The notes: generated from the sequence alone by a model not told the origin. Shown: positions 26,401-38,916, counted from the first letter of the stretch. The stretch: 64,000 nucleotides of DNA from Branchiostoma lanceolatum (GCF_035083965.1 NC_089730.1:14119242-14183241); one strand, 5' to 3'. Translations and numbers: made by a program.

Positions 26401-29400
26401 TGCAGACTTTTGGAATCGAAACCTGATTGACTGGGAGGTCTCGACCAATCAGAAAGAACAATGTATGTCGAATGCCTCAGAACTTACTTCCATATCTAAT
26501 TTTTTGTCTTGTCTATCTTTTCCTTAAGTTGAAAAATTCAGAGGCGAGAAAGCTGGTTACGTGACCGGCTGGGGTCTCACGTCATCAAGGTCACGGAGGC
26601 CCGCCAAGGTCCTTCAGCAGGTGAAGTTGCCCATACGCAGCGATGGCGAGTGCCTGCGCGAAATTAGTACCAGCAAATCCGAACAGGCCCTGTCGTACAC
26701 GGACAGGATGTTCTGTGCGGGACACCGGGGCCGGGACCGTGGAGGGCCCCGGGACGCTTGCAAGGGGGACTCCGGGGGACCGTTCGTCGTCAAGCACGTC
26801 AAGAAGGAGGACAGGTAATCTTCAAGCAGACGTGTGGGTTCACCTTGTTTTCGTGTGTCTCTTAAGCGTTTCGGAATGTCTTTCACGTTGTGCTTGTTAT
26901 TTTCTTGCCAATGGGTCATTCATACAAGCAAAATACATGCAGGTAGAACCAATGCAAACTAATAGTTCAATCTCACTACTGTACCGACAATGTGAATTGT
27001 TCGTGTTCCCTTTGAAAGGTCCCAGAGATGGATTCTGGCCGGGCTTGTGAGTTGGGGCGTGTCTCCGGTATGTGACGGCAGAGGCTATGGGTTCTACACG
27101 AACGTCTCCAGCCTCACGACGTGGGTCAGGAGTTTCCTTCCAGCAGGTGGGACAACCTTTTTCGGACCCTCTAAGGTGTGCGCATTGGCAAACGCATTGA
27201 GTAGTCAGTATTCGTACGACTGGAGAATCATGTATGGACTGTTTATCCATCATTGTCTATTTTTAACGCGATGATTTAAGTCGAAGTGCGTCACAGAACG
27301 CCACAAAGCGAGTGCAAACTCTCTCTAAGTTTTAACAGATAAAAGTGCGGCACTGGTGTTGTTTTTTTATTCCTAATTATAACCTTGCTGCAATGTACAT
27401 TTGTTCTATAGAATCGACGACAGCTGTTCCAGTGTCAGTAGAGACGTCAACACTCCCTACTATTCCAACAGGTGAGGTAACTTCCGGCGTCTTCTTCTGA
27501 AAATTGACATGAAAATACATGTAGAAGTAATAGACAGTAATAAACAACGCCAATTAAACTATACACATACAACATGTCTTCAGAATTTACAAGACGAAAG
27601 AAGCACTTTGATATGTCCGTTTTGGGCGACGCCTCAGGGGCGAGCCAAATTGGTATATATATTGTGTGCAGTTTGCAAGAATTCTAGGAATTGCACAGGA
27701 ATGTGAAAGTCTACGGGACGATAACTCAAGAATGCCTGGATGTATTTTCTGGATTTTGGGCCCCCTAGTGACTTTCAATGGTACTGCATGGGAACTTTCG
27801 CTTTTCAAATCTCGTTCCCTAGAAGTCACAACAGCCTCTTCTGCATCAGTGGAGTCGTCAACACCCCAACAAGATGTGACAACACCAACTCCGCCAGCTA
27901 ACCCCCCACCCACCGAGGAGCCCCGGGAGGAGCCGTCTGACGTCACGGACTGTGGTGTCGTGCCAAAGAGGGTGACTCGTACGCGCACGCGTCATCTCCA
28001 CTTCCCTGCGGGGGTCGTCCCTGTGGGAGGGAGGGACAGACCCCGCTCGCGCATCGATGGAGGCGTCGACTCGAAGAAAGGAGCCTGGCCGTGGCAAGCA
28101 GCTCTGTTTTTGATGACAGAACAGGTATAGACATATAGACTCAGTATCGGTATCCCTGTATTTGAACACTATGCAATTTTTAGTTGTAGATGAGAATTAG
28201 AATTCTAACATACCAATAATTGAAGGTCTGGGATAAAGAAATAAGGAGATGTAAGTTAAGATAAAAGAATCCATATTTGTCAACATCAAAGTATGGGCCA
28301 GTCTAACTAACGACAAAATATGATTGATGGATAAGAACCTACAGATTCTTTACAGTATGTGCTACATGTAAGGTTACTGTAACGTTAGCAATTTCTCGTT
28401 TCTGCGTGCAGGGAAACAAGAAATATTTCTGTGGCGCTTCTCTACTGAAATCAAGATGGGTCGTGACCGCCGCGCACTGCATCACGGGAGAAGTGTATCG
28501 AAATGGCAACATGGACACCGACATCGTTGTAGGTTTAGGTACGTTTCTTTTCTTTTCAAAACTTAGTCTAGGGTTTGTTGTACCTATTAGAATCTGTTAA
28601 ATCGATGATATTTGAATTATCTTATCAGCTTATCAACTAGACTGTTAACGAACTAGATTATTCACGTTGTTTTTGTTATCGTACAACTTTTTATATATAT
28701 CAAATTAGATCAAGATAATCACTCACAAATCCACCTCCACTGCAGGTCTAACCGAAAGGTCCCTGCCTGGTACGTCAAAGACCGCGCATGTGCAGTACGT
28801 ACCGGTGAGGAAGGCGTACATCCACCAGGACTACGACCGTTTCAGTGACGTCTTTGATTACGACATAGCGATGTTAGAGCTGCGAGACACAGTCGTGCTG
28901 GGGCCGTGGGTCAGGCCCGTGTGCCTACCCCCAAACGTGCGGCAAGGTACAGCAATATTTATCTCCAAGCAGATGTATGACTCTTGTTGGTTTTGTCGTC
29001 TTTTTGCTACGTTCTGTGCGACACGACACGACAATTCAGCCTCAGCTCAAGTAATGACGTGTCAAACATTACAACTACGATGATGCTTAAAAAAATGCAT
29101 GTTTTATAGAAAGACATACAAAGTTTAGAAAACTGTTGTATGTTTCAGGGCTGAGGATGAGCGAGGCAGGCACGACCGGCACCGTTGTCGGGTGGGGTCG
29201 TCTTGGAGACGCGGCGCCCACCGCCCAGATCCTCCAGCAGATCTCCCTCCCAGTCCAGTCCCACGGCACGTGTGAGCGGGCCATGGAGGCAGCGGGCCGA
29301 CCCACCTCACACTACACCTCCCGTATGTTCTGCGCTGGAGACCTCGCGGGAGGGCGGGACGCCTGCCCCGGCGACTCGGGCGGACCCTTCATGGTCTCCC

Positions 29401-29543
29401 GCAGGAGCGGCGGAAGGGACCGATGGCACCTGGCCGGGGTGGTCAGCACGGGAACGGACCAGGGCTGCGGCCGACCCGGTCAGCTCGGACTGTACACCAT
29501 GGTGGCCAAATACCTGGACTGGATCCACAGCGGCATCAACTGA
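20423..29543 (+). CDS. Complement factor B/C2-like protein with two tandem serine protease domains
   Basis: Seventeen exons (20423-20498, 21790-21975, 22349-22522, 23067-23320, 23734-23890, 24111-24227, 24467-24679, 25052-25191, 25580-25685, 26000-26191, 26529-26814, 27019-27146, 27412-27471, 27823-28124, 28412-28538, 28746-28946, 29149-29543) stay in phase to 1037 residues. Order: signal peptide, two CCP/sushi domains (about 29-144), vWA (about 200-392), protease 1 (411-676), Thr/Pro-rich linker, protease 2 (774-1037). The vWA keeps the MIDAS DASES (207-211) and a TDGVHNMGGDP stretch close to vertebrate factor B. Protease 1 has H459, D512, S620 and cleavage site GR-IIGG. Protease 2 has H819, D879, S983 and SR-IDGG. 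D614 and D977 sit in the S1 position, giving trypsin-like specificity. Factor B and C2 have three CCPs and one protease domain. A complement convertase role is inferred. AATAAA lies at 29786. Confidence 0.88.
22755..22960 (+). repeat. tRNA-derived SINE-like element
   Basis: Begins with a tRNA-like head: A-box-like TGGTGTAGTGGTCTGCGC, then B-box-like GGTTCAAGCCCC, followed by an unrelated tail. It lies in the intron between CCP2 and vWA. A similar head occurs in reverse at 37812-37720. Spacing and flanks do not make a functional tRNA. Confidence 0.6.
27690..27822 (+). repeat. Fragment of the (GT)n-linked repeat family ending at a splice acceptor
   Basis: CGATAACTCAAGAATGCCTG followed by a body ending AACTTTCGCTTTTCAAATCT parallels the copy at 32806-32945. 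The intron's AG directly follows the repeat-like segment. Confidence 0.5.
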
Positions 29544-29914
29544 TATGTCGTCTGAGTTAATCAAAGGGATAGCGAAGACAGTCATTTCTAGCCTGCACTA
29601 CACTGACAATATTTGTCTCTAATGGTGATCACACAAGTAAGATGAATTTTTGTAACAACGAATTTGTTGTGAGAAACTTTAAGTTGACGATGTTCTTTGT
29701 CCGATGACAAATAGACTAGTTAAAGTTCTCACTGTAATCTCTTATCTTTTGTATACTGGAATGTGCATGGTGTTGGCAATGAGACAATAAAACAGCCAAA
29801 GCCGCCGACTTGTGGGTTGAATTGAATGTTCTTGGGTGAGCCGCAGACGTTAGACCTCTGGATATTAAAGAACCCAACGGCCAACACACATTTACACACG
29901 TACACACACACACA

Positions 29915-29982
<68 letters not shown>

Positions 29983-30099
29983 AACATACACTACAAACAT
30001 ACACACACACATAAACATACACTACAAACATACACACACATAAACATACACACAAAGACACATACAATGTACACAAAAACATACACTACAGACACAAAT

Positions 30100-30131
<32 letters not shown>

Positions 30132-30627
30132 GAATAGACGCACACCTCTGGAAAAAACATAAAACATGTTGCAGAAGACATGAAAAACAAGACACGCGCA
30201 CATCTGCTTGGAGATTGTATAACACACAGATTCGTGGTATTTTAAAAGTCAGCTCATCGGCTGTCACGGTTCAGCAAACCTGTTCAAGGCAGTGTGACGT
30301 CAGTGCAACCCGCAGGACTAGTTTTTCTGTGCCCCCAGGTGTTACAGCCACTAGTCCCAGGGACGGACTGCTGTGGTCCCACGTCCTTAAGTGTCCTTGT
30401 GGTGCAAACGTCAAGAAATCAAGGTAAGACAAGGACTGATCACAGTTCCACCAATACCAAGCACTGCAGTGCGTTGGTTGTCTGGGCGTCACCTGTGACA
30501 CGAATACTACCTAAAGACACAGCGGGATTTGTGGTTAGTCTTCCGTCCTGCCCGAAGGACATTTTGGAGACTTGTATGTGTGCGTGAGGTTTTGGAACGT
30601 TAACAAACACAACTCCCTGCATTAACC
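29544..30627. other. Intergenic region with (CA)n tracts
   Basis: The 3' UTR of the factor B-like gene ends near AATAAA at 29786. Long CA/TACA microsatellites follow at about 29899-30132. 30201-30216 is a fragment (CATCTGCTTGGAGATT) of the foldback element family seen at 47.2-47.5 kb. The rest is 5' flank of the SLC7 gene. Confidence 0.6.
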
Positions 30628-32738
30628 ATGCTGTCGGTCGGCGCACGTCGAAAACACCGTCTCCCGACCACGAAGGAGGCAGTCACCAGGCAGTTCGTGG
30701 AGTTGGAGAAACCCGTCGCCTTGAGGCGCAACATAGGGGTTTTCAAAGCCATGAACATCGTGGTCGGTTGTACCATCGGCGGCGGTATCTTCATATCCCC
30801 CAAGGGCATCCTGATCAACTCCGGGTCCGTCGGCACCGCCATGATCGTGTGGAGTATATGTGGCGTCATCACTTTGCTGGGAGCTCTGAGTTACATCGAG
30901 CTCGGCACGACCATTCAGAGGTGCGGCGGCGACTACGCCTATATAAAAGAAGCGTTCGGACCGATCCTAGCCTTCCTGCGACTGTGGACGCAGATGATCA
31001 TCATCCGGCCTGCTGTGATAGCCGTCATCTGTAGAACAGCCGCCACCTACTGTGTCAAACCGTTCTTCGAGTACTGCGAACCGCCCACCTTATCCGTTGA
31101 TTTGTTAGCTGCCGCTATCATAGGTATGTACGAGTGATAATGAAGGTTTCATAATATAGTATGTGTAGAAGGTAAACAAATCCACAAAGAAATATGATTT
31201 ACACAATCTCAAGCACTGCAGCATGTACATAGATACTGTAGATGATACATGATCGAAAACGAAATGTTGCTAACAGGTTGTTGCTACACCATGGCCCTTA
31301 ATCTGACCATACGATGTACCTAGGGTGTGGAAAATGCACAATGCTGCATTGTCAGTGTGCAATTTCAGACAGACGCACAGACAAGATACTTGATTCCATT
31401 AAAGGTATAAACATCTGTTATATCTATGAAATGTGCGGCCAGCTGCTCCTTTCACTGTCGGTCAGTTAGTTAGTTAGTCTCCAGTGTCAGTGGGAATGTA
31501 ATTCAGTGATTTCAGGGCCGTTTTAGAACATGTATGTGTTATAAATGCAGTCATACACAAGTGAAATTTCAATTGTGATGTTGAAAATCACCAGAAAGAA
31601 ATGTTACAGGACAAGACGAAAACCGACGCTTACCTCATTGAGGCAAAATCCCAGAATTTGTAAACGGAAGTAGGTCAACATAACAAGGTGTCGCACAGGG
31701 GTTTAAGTAGGATTAGAACGACTAAGCTATGAAAATATTACAGGCTTAGCACAGTGCAACATGACTAAGCTACGAAAACAGTACAAACGGAGTACACCAA
31801 AATAGCCGTTAAGGAAAATAAGGACTGACAAGAAAGCGGAAATGGGCCGAAAATAGCTCGAATACAGATATGTGAACGCCGTGTATTCTAAACGTCATTC
31901 ATTTTCCATACATACAAAACAAGGAAAATATATGGTGTATAACTAAAGAATAGGACACTAAAATATGTTCGAGCCCTGCTTGCAATTCAGCTATCAGATC
32001 TTCCTCACTGATAGGACGTTATACCGGACGTCCTATTTTATCGGAAAACTCCTCGATCACATCGACGATCCCAGTGAAATATTTCTGAAATTACAGGTGG
32101 CATTCATGGTGATCCTATCTCCCGTCACTCAGTATAGCTTGGTATGATTTGAGAGAGTGACAACATGGAAGATGTGTCGACCTTTCTTGCCCCCCTTTTT
32201 TCTACCTGACTGAAACAACGCCTTGGGGCTTAAACACTACCTTGGTAGTATTAGGAGGTCACACGTGAGATCAAAAGTCATTAACTATGAAAATATGCAC
32301 CAAGAATTGGCAACGAAAGCTTAACTTCTTTTTGGTCGTTGTCGACGTTGATTCCAACCACAGTTTAATTTACGACTACATAGTGTAACCACATACCAGG
32401 ACAAGAGCTAGCACCGCTGTGCACCCAGCGGCATTGAGATTTGTTTACGTCAATTATATAATTATAGGTGGAGTGCCAGCACGAAATGATAGGTTAGAGG
32501 TCATTAGTGGAGAAAGGAGTCTATGTTTATACCACTCGGGTTTCCCTTTTACACCTGTAAGAAATCGCTCGTGGTGTGTAAAGGTGTGTTTGGGGTTAAG
32601 TACCAATACTTAACTGCTAATTCCAGAGTGATGGCGTGTCTAGATACGATTTTATGATTACCTTCGCAAAGAAAGTTATGTTTTGGTCAGCGTTCGTGTG
32701 TGTGTGTGTGCGCGCGCGCGTGTGTGTGTGTGTACGAG

Positions 32739-32795
<57 letters not shown>

Positions 32796-33769
32796 TGTCA
32801 ACACGATAACTCGAAGATGCCTGGATAGATTATTTTCATATTTGGTATGTGGGAAGGTCTTGATTAGTCCTCAAAATGATTAGATTTTGTCCACTTAGCA
32901 ACTTTTTTAGGTATTGCAGCAGAACTTCCGGTTTTCATATCTCATGGAAACGCGCCAGTAATATCTGTTTACGAAATGACAACAATTTTCTAAATGAATT
33001 AAGTTCATGATACTTAAATGGAAGTAAACTAGCTCCATCCGTGTCAACCGTGTGTATAAATGTACACCTCGCTTAGTTGTAGAAGGGAACAAACCTCCGT
33101 TATCTCATTTTGCCAACCGATAAAACGATGTTTAGACTAATCCTCCCCCGACAATTCCCCCCAGTTCTCCTGACGTTTGTGAACTGTTTCCGCCTGAGCT
33201 GGGCCACCAAAGTGCAGGACTTCTGCGCCGTGGGCAAAGTGGCGGGACTGGGCCTGATCATCTTTGCAGGGTTACTTGATGTTTGGTTCGGTGAGTAAAT
33301 ACCACGTACGATAGCAACATAGATCCTCGAAAGAGCTCGAGGTGTTGACAGAAATGTTACGGATTTGACACTTTCGTCTTGGAATGATTCTGCAATGACG
33401 AACACTAAAGACTTCCGATAATAACAGAAATTTCAGCTATCATGAAGGGTTGAAGAAGACTTCACATGGAACGATAATAAAAATGTAATCACTATCCAAG
33501 GCAGAAATGCTTCAATGGTGTGTCTTTTTTTCTATATACATTACATCTACCTTTAACATCCACTCAGGAAAAGGCACGCTAAAGAATTTCACGTTTGAAG
33601 GTCCGCCGCTGGATCCGAGCAAACTTTCGCAGGCGTTCTACAGCGGGATGTTCGCCTATGCAGGATGGTAAGGGACTTATTCATCTCAGTTACGTTTATC
33701 CCACTGCCCTGTTTTATTATCTTCGCCAGGAAGGTTATGTTTTTGGTGCCGTTTGTTTGTGTGTATGTA

Positions 33770-33800
<31 letters not shown>

Positions 33801-35077
33801 GTGTGTGACGACAGACTTCTTGTTTTCTCCAGGTAAGATAATTATGGCGACTCTATATTCTTGCACTTGACGCTGACACACAATTCTAACTATTGTGTCT
33901 GTGTGTGTGTGTGTGTGTGTGTGCGCGTGTGTATGTGTGTGTGTGCGTGTGTGATTGTGGACAGGATAACTCGAAAATATGTGGATGGATCTTTATGATA
34001 TTTGGTACGTGGGTAGGTGTTGGAAAAAAAAAGGTCAAGGTCGATGATGGGTCTCCTTACCAGTTTTTACGGTACTGTACCGGTACGTCTGGTTGTGACA
34101 TCTCATGTTCTGGACATGCTATGGTCGTGATGTTTTAGTGGTAGATGGCTCTTGAAGTAAAGAGTCTCTTTAAAAGTATGCATATGAACCCATCATAATG
34201 GAACATAGCAGTAGCATAAGTTGTTCTGAATTTCACTTTTCCTCCAGGTTTTACCTCAACACCGTTACGGAGGAGATCCATAGGCCTGAGAAGTAAGTTC
34301 TTATACTTACACATCACTGCACAGATCGGTCGTTTCCCTGCAGCTGTTTCCACACCGCAATCTTTACTTTATCCGAAACCGAATGAATGCTGTTATTATA
34401 ATGTTGCAGCGTATCGTTAATTGTACATGATTGTGTAGCTTATAGATCCGATAAACAGCGTGGCTAGCTTGGAATCTTTATAAAACCTCATCTGACACAA
34501 TTTTCCTCCCCTTCTTTTTCTCCTTCTCCTCTTTCTATATTTCATCTTCTCCTTCTCCATCCCCAGGACGATGCCACGCGCCATGATCATCGGGGAGGTG
34601 GTGGTGATAGCCATGTACCTGCTGACCATCTTCGCCTATCACATCGTCATGTCCGCTCAGGACGTCATCGACTCGTCTGCAGTGGCTGTGGTATGTTTTT
34701 GTTTGTTTATTTATGTTTGTTTGTCTATCTTTAACACAAACAATAATGTATAATGTATCTCCGGAGCACATGATAGTAATAGCCACAACCGGACAGAGGT
34801 AAATCCATGCATGTTATGAAGTACCTCCTGCATATACATGTGATATGTTGAAATGTATCAACGAAATGACCTGTTGTGGTCTTGATATCTTCTGTTGAAC
34901 GTCACCGTTACAGACCTTTGCTAAAAGCGCCATGGGTTCTCTGGGCTGGACGGTCCCCATAGCCGTGCTGATCTCATGTGTCGGGGTCGCTAACGGGATC
35001 TTCCTGGCAACATCACGGTAAGGCTTAGGAAACCGTAGCTGTAGTCTATATGTACAAAAAAATGCACAATAACAGTA

Positions 35078-35108
<31 letters not shown>

Positions 35109-37155
35109 CGTGCGTGAGCGTGTGAATGTACCTGTGTGTATGTGTGCGCGGGCGTGTGCATGTGCGTGCGTGTCTGTAAGAAAGTGTGTCTCTATGTGTG
35201 TGATGAGTGCGTGTGCGTGTTTTCGTGACTAACCAAGCTGAACCTGCCGTACCGCAGTGTGATGTACGCAGGCGCACGGGACGGCACCCTGCCCACCATC
35301 CTGAAGACGCTTCACGTGACCAAGTGTACACCAATGCCGGCCATCATTCTACTGGTCAGTCATGGAGATCATTTAATCAACTGCACAGTGTCTCAGTGTT
35401 CCATTTCGCCATATAGACATTTTGGGTGACGTGTTAGAGACAATTTACAGTTCCTATTGCCCTGCGAATGTTGGCCGTTAGTGACTTGTAAGTGACGTAT
35501 TCTGACGTGTTAGTGACGTGCTGTATGTTTACCCTAGTGCCCTATCTCCCTGGCCATGCTGGCCGTGAGTGACGCGTTAGTAACGTACGCGTGTTGTATG
35601 TCTACCCTAGTGTCCTATCTCCCTGGGCATGCTGGCCGTGAGTGACGTGTCCCAGCTCATCACGTTCCTGAGCTCCGTGCGGTGGTTGTTTATCGGGATG
35701 TCTGCCCTGGCCATCCCCTGGCTCCGTTACAAGCAGCCCTACCGACACAGGCCCGTACGGGTAGGTGAAGTATCTTTTTATCACTTTCCTGGACGTCACA
35801 ATTTCACGCCCTTATTTTTACCAGCAAATGTGGTGCCTCCAGTTACCCTCCTACATAGGCAGCGTGGTAGCATGAGGCACACCGCTAGTAAATGCTAGAA
35901 TAGAACTACTTCCCTACTTTGCTCCTACTGGGCCATATGGGGGTAACAATGATGACGATGAATTGTGGCAAATTTGTTAAGCATTGACTTGGCATAAGAA
36001 GCGACAGGATGTTTACTGAACTGAACAAGACATTATTTGAATTGATTTTAGTCTTGGAACGGATAACTTTCTTATCAAAAGGCTACGGCGCGTGCACATC
36101 CCGCTGGCGACCATCCCGTTGTTGATAAAATCAGTTGAAAGAATTCCAGCACCAGGGACAGCAACCACGTACTTCCAGTCACTTAGGCGCACCGTTACAG
36201 TGCAGAAAAGGTATTGACAGAAACGTCTTCCTTTTCAATGCATTTTCACAGTACCCTGTGTGGATCCCGATCGTGTTTGCCGCCTGCTGTGTTGCCATGG
36301 TAACGATGTCTGGCTATTCCTCGCCCATCGCCATGGCGACAGGCCTCGGTATCACTGCCACTGGACTTCCGGTCTACTGGCTCGTGCGCGTCCAGAAACC
36401 TGCATGGCTCCAGAACTGCATAGGTAATGTGGGGTTTTGTTTCATGCCACTGGTAGATCTTTCGTACCACTTTTTCGATTCCAATAATATGATACAGGTA
36501 TCTGCATCTGTAGAGTGTGATGAAATGGTATACGTGGCACTTGACAAAAGTGACATCTATAGACGCCTGGAAATATACGCATACCTAGCCAAACAACTTC
36601 CTTTAGCGTCTATTGGGCCAAAAACTACTCTTTCCATCCGCCTTTGGAGCCTGGTAGAGGCTACCGTCAGAGTTTGGAAATTTGTCTATTAGGAACGTTT
36701 AAAGCTAGTTACAAGTAAGGTTTCGCAAACGAGACCTGCTTTGATGTTTTTATGCTATCATAAAATAGGACATGATGTTTAGATGAAAAAGCTTTGAGTA
36801 TCTTTAGTTGTCTCTGTAAATCGCTTTATTATGATATCGAAAAAAATACCAGCTCAAATAATACTACCGGCAAATAGTCACACGGAATGGGGACTAACCT
36901 TGTTAATTGGTGAAAATGTATTTGCATAAGCGATAGATTGCTATCAGCTCTTCATTACTGATCATCTACGCTCTGCATTTCCTGACAGACAATATGACTG
37001 TGAAACTACAGCTCCTGCTGAAGTGTCTAGAAGAACAGGCTGATGACGAAGACGCCAAGAAAAGTGAGGTGGCGAAGGCTATCGACCACTCTGTCATCCC
37101 TAAGGAAAAACGGCGGTACAAGAATGGACACACGTACGCCACGACGGCACTGTGA
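30628..37155 (+). CDS. SLC7 light-chain (LAT/b0,+AT-like) amino acid transporter
   Basis: Ten exons (30628-31123, 33165-33290, 33568-33667, 34248-34292, 34567-34690, 34914-35017, 35258-35354, 35611-35760, 36252-36423, 36989-37155) give 526 residues in phase, the usual LAT length. GGGIFISPKG near residues 51-60 is the substrate-binding unwound TM1 motif. The Cys in EYCEPP (C150) matches the cysteine that disulfide-bonds the SLC3 heavy chain (4F2hc/rBAT). About twelve hydrophobic segments follow, including VLLTFVNCFRLSWATKVQDF and SRVMYAGARDGTLP. The expected activity is heteromeric exchange of neutral or cationic amino acids at the plasma membrane. Which vertebrate member (SLC7A5-11, A9 or A13) is closest cannot be told by eye. 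Exon 8 is preceded by two degenerate copies of its own beginning. Confidence 0.9.
32680..32945 (+). repeat. (GT)n-linked dispersed repeat copy
   Basis: A (GT)n run at about 32696-32790, interrupted by a CG run, leads into CGATAACTCGAAGATGCCTG, GGTATGTGGGAAGG and AACTTCCGGTTTTCATATCT. The same body recurs elsewhere in the window. It lies in intron 1 of the SLC7 gene. Confidence 0.75.
33725..34130 (+). repeat. (GT)n-linked dispersed repeat, two dinucleotide blocks
   Basis: Two GT blocks (about 33762-33808 and 33899-33952) are followed by GTGGATGGATC, GATATTTGGTACGTGGGTAGG and a tail matching the reverse complement of 53095-53290. It is intronic in the SLC7 gene. Confidence 0.7.
35078..35215 (+). 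repeat. (GT)n microsatellite
   Basis: An interrupted GT tract (about 35078-35105 perfect, then CGTG/TGTG variants) lies in the intron before SLC7 exon 7. No repeat body like those at 32.7 or 33.9 kb follows. Confidence 0.85.
35453..35648 (+). repeat. Triplicated 3' splice site and exon start in the SLC7 gene
   Basis: The start of exon 8 (35611) reads TGTCCTATCTCCCTGGGCAT and continues GCTGGCCGTGAGTGAC. Upstream copies begin at about 35538 (near identical, preceded by the same TTTACCCTAG) and about 35453 (more diverged). Only the third copy reads through the whole exon. Confidence 0.75.
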
Positions 37156-37499
37156 TATACCTGGTAGCATCGGCTGTACACTATTGGACTTTCCACCAAG
37201 GGATCTTGGAAATTAACAATCATTTAGATAGTACAGGATGGTTGATTAGGTCTAGGAAAAAATGTTGTGTTTCCAGTTACGGCCCTTGGAAAATTAGGGT
37301 CAGTAGGTAGGGATTCTCTTTTCTTCGGCTGATCGTGAAGCGTTCGAACAAATACATTTTAGCTACCAATGTAAAACTGAAATGCATCAGACACTGGTAC
37401 TTTCAACATCCTGTACAGAAATACATTTTACAGGCACAAGTATACCAATAAGCCGAACAAAGAAGTAAGTAAGGTAAAGCAGGCATACTCAATTGAGGT

Positions 37500-37812
37500 G
37501 AAGCATAATGCTTTTTCAAGTAGCTAGTGGTAGTGCAATGCGGCTTCGCCACGGCTCGCGTTTTTTTTTTGGCCAAGCACACCGGATCACCCCTACTCTA
37601 GATCTTCTCGATAAGTGTGTTGGGTTCTTTTACGTGCAGAGGTTTGACGCACTAAAGCTCCCTCATACACGGGGCCGCCGTCTTTACGTCCCTCCGATAG
37701 GACGATGCGCATCTTTTCCAGTCATGTCCAGGCCCGGGCGCGAACTCGGAATTTGAACCAGATGTGGTGAGAGGCAGAGTGCGCAGACCTCTACACCACG
37801 CGGACACGACGA
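37500..37812 (-). repeat. tRNA-derived SINE-like element, reverse orientation
   Basis: Read on the minus strand from 37812 it begins with a tRNA-like head: GTCCGCGTGGTGTAGAGG (A box) and GGTTCAAATTCCGAG (B box). A roughly 230-base unrelated body follows. The head resembles that at 22755, but the tails differ. Confidence 0.6.
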
Positions 37813-38340
37813 AGTACAATGCCCACTATACATATCTACATATATACTGTTACAGCAACTGTTCAAAGCCCTCATCTATTAACAGAGTGTGGAATACAAG
37901 GAGTCTGTTTTGAATCTTTTTCGCCCAAATGTAATATCGAAAATTTGTCCCTTGCTAGCGGCCGACCAAAAAAAGGCCAGGGTTGGCAGGTTTTTGCTTC
38001 GGTCGGTCGGAAAACCGGAAACACAACATTTTTTGCAAGGCCTTTTTAGCTTGCTTATTTACATTTATATGAATATTCATACAATATAGCATGCAACCTA
38101 TCATCCAAATGATTTATGAAAATGTTAAACATATTTATGAATATTTATTACATTATAATTTTTAAAGAAATTTGCTCTTTTACATACTTATGAATTCGTC
38201 AAATATGGTAACGTTACCCCCAAGATGCATATCAATTCAGGTGGCGATCCTAGTGGGTGCTTATAATTACATGGAAGTGGGATATACAAAAGCGAACAGC
38301 GCTATTGATTCAAAGCGTTCTGTTTGAATATGGATCACAC

Positions 38341-38916
38341 TTAGGCCCAATTTACACTTGTCCTTTTAAGTTAACTGTAGTACTACACATGGTAGTCTAC
38401 TACTGTAGTAGACTACAGCTTTTTTCTGTGTGTAAAAAGAAAACTACTGCAGAAGTCTACTACAACCTCGGGGGTAGTAGTACTACACTTCGGCGGAGGT
38501 TCTGCGAGACTTCGAACTGGGTGTAAAGCGAAACTGTAGTACAGTGGTAGTAGACTTCACTTCGAAGCCAACAACCATGTTCGATCTGACGTGATTCGAA
38601 CTGATCGCGTGTTCCATTTCGGGTCATCTGCGGTCATTCTCTAGTAAAACCGAGCTGTCAGGCCCTTTTCCTTAGTATTTTGCATCAGATAAAACCCCTA
38701 CCTTTTCACAAATAAGAAACATGCTGAAATTCCCTCCCGCGATTTTTCAAAGGTCACAATAGGTCACTACAGTTTCGTGACAATCAGGAACAGTGGGGTG
38801 TCCTGCTAGGCTTCCTGTGTTGAGTGTAAAGTGGACATGAATCTGAAGTCTTCTATAGTAGTAGACTACCATGTGTAGTACTACAGTTTTATTGAACAAG
38901 TGTAAATTGGGCCTAA
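38341..38916. mobile_element. MITE-like element with about 70-bp terminal inverted repeats
   Basis: The left end TTAGGCCCAATTTACACTTG and inner block AACTGTAGTACTACACATGG are repeated in inverse orientation at the right end, finishing GGGCCTAA. Internal GTAGTAGACTAC palindromes and diverged GTGTAAAG-type sub-repeats occur. There is no coding capacity. Flanking TA may be the target-site duplication. Confidence 0.8.

Noticed and set aside
27147-27274. Separate gene ending after protease 1
   Set aside because: Read-through past the 27146 donor reaches a stop at 27274 without conserved sequence, while splicing to 27412 keeps phase into protease 2. A minor short isoform remains possible.
29899-30132. 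Telomere-like or regulatory meaning of the CA/TACA tracts
   Set aside because: Ordinary microsatellite structure with no unit matching a telomere repeat.
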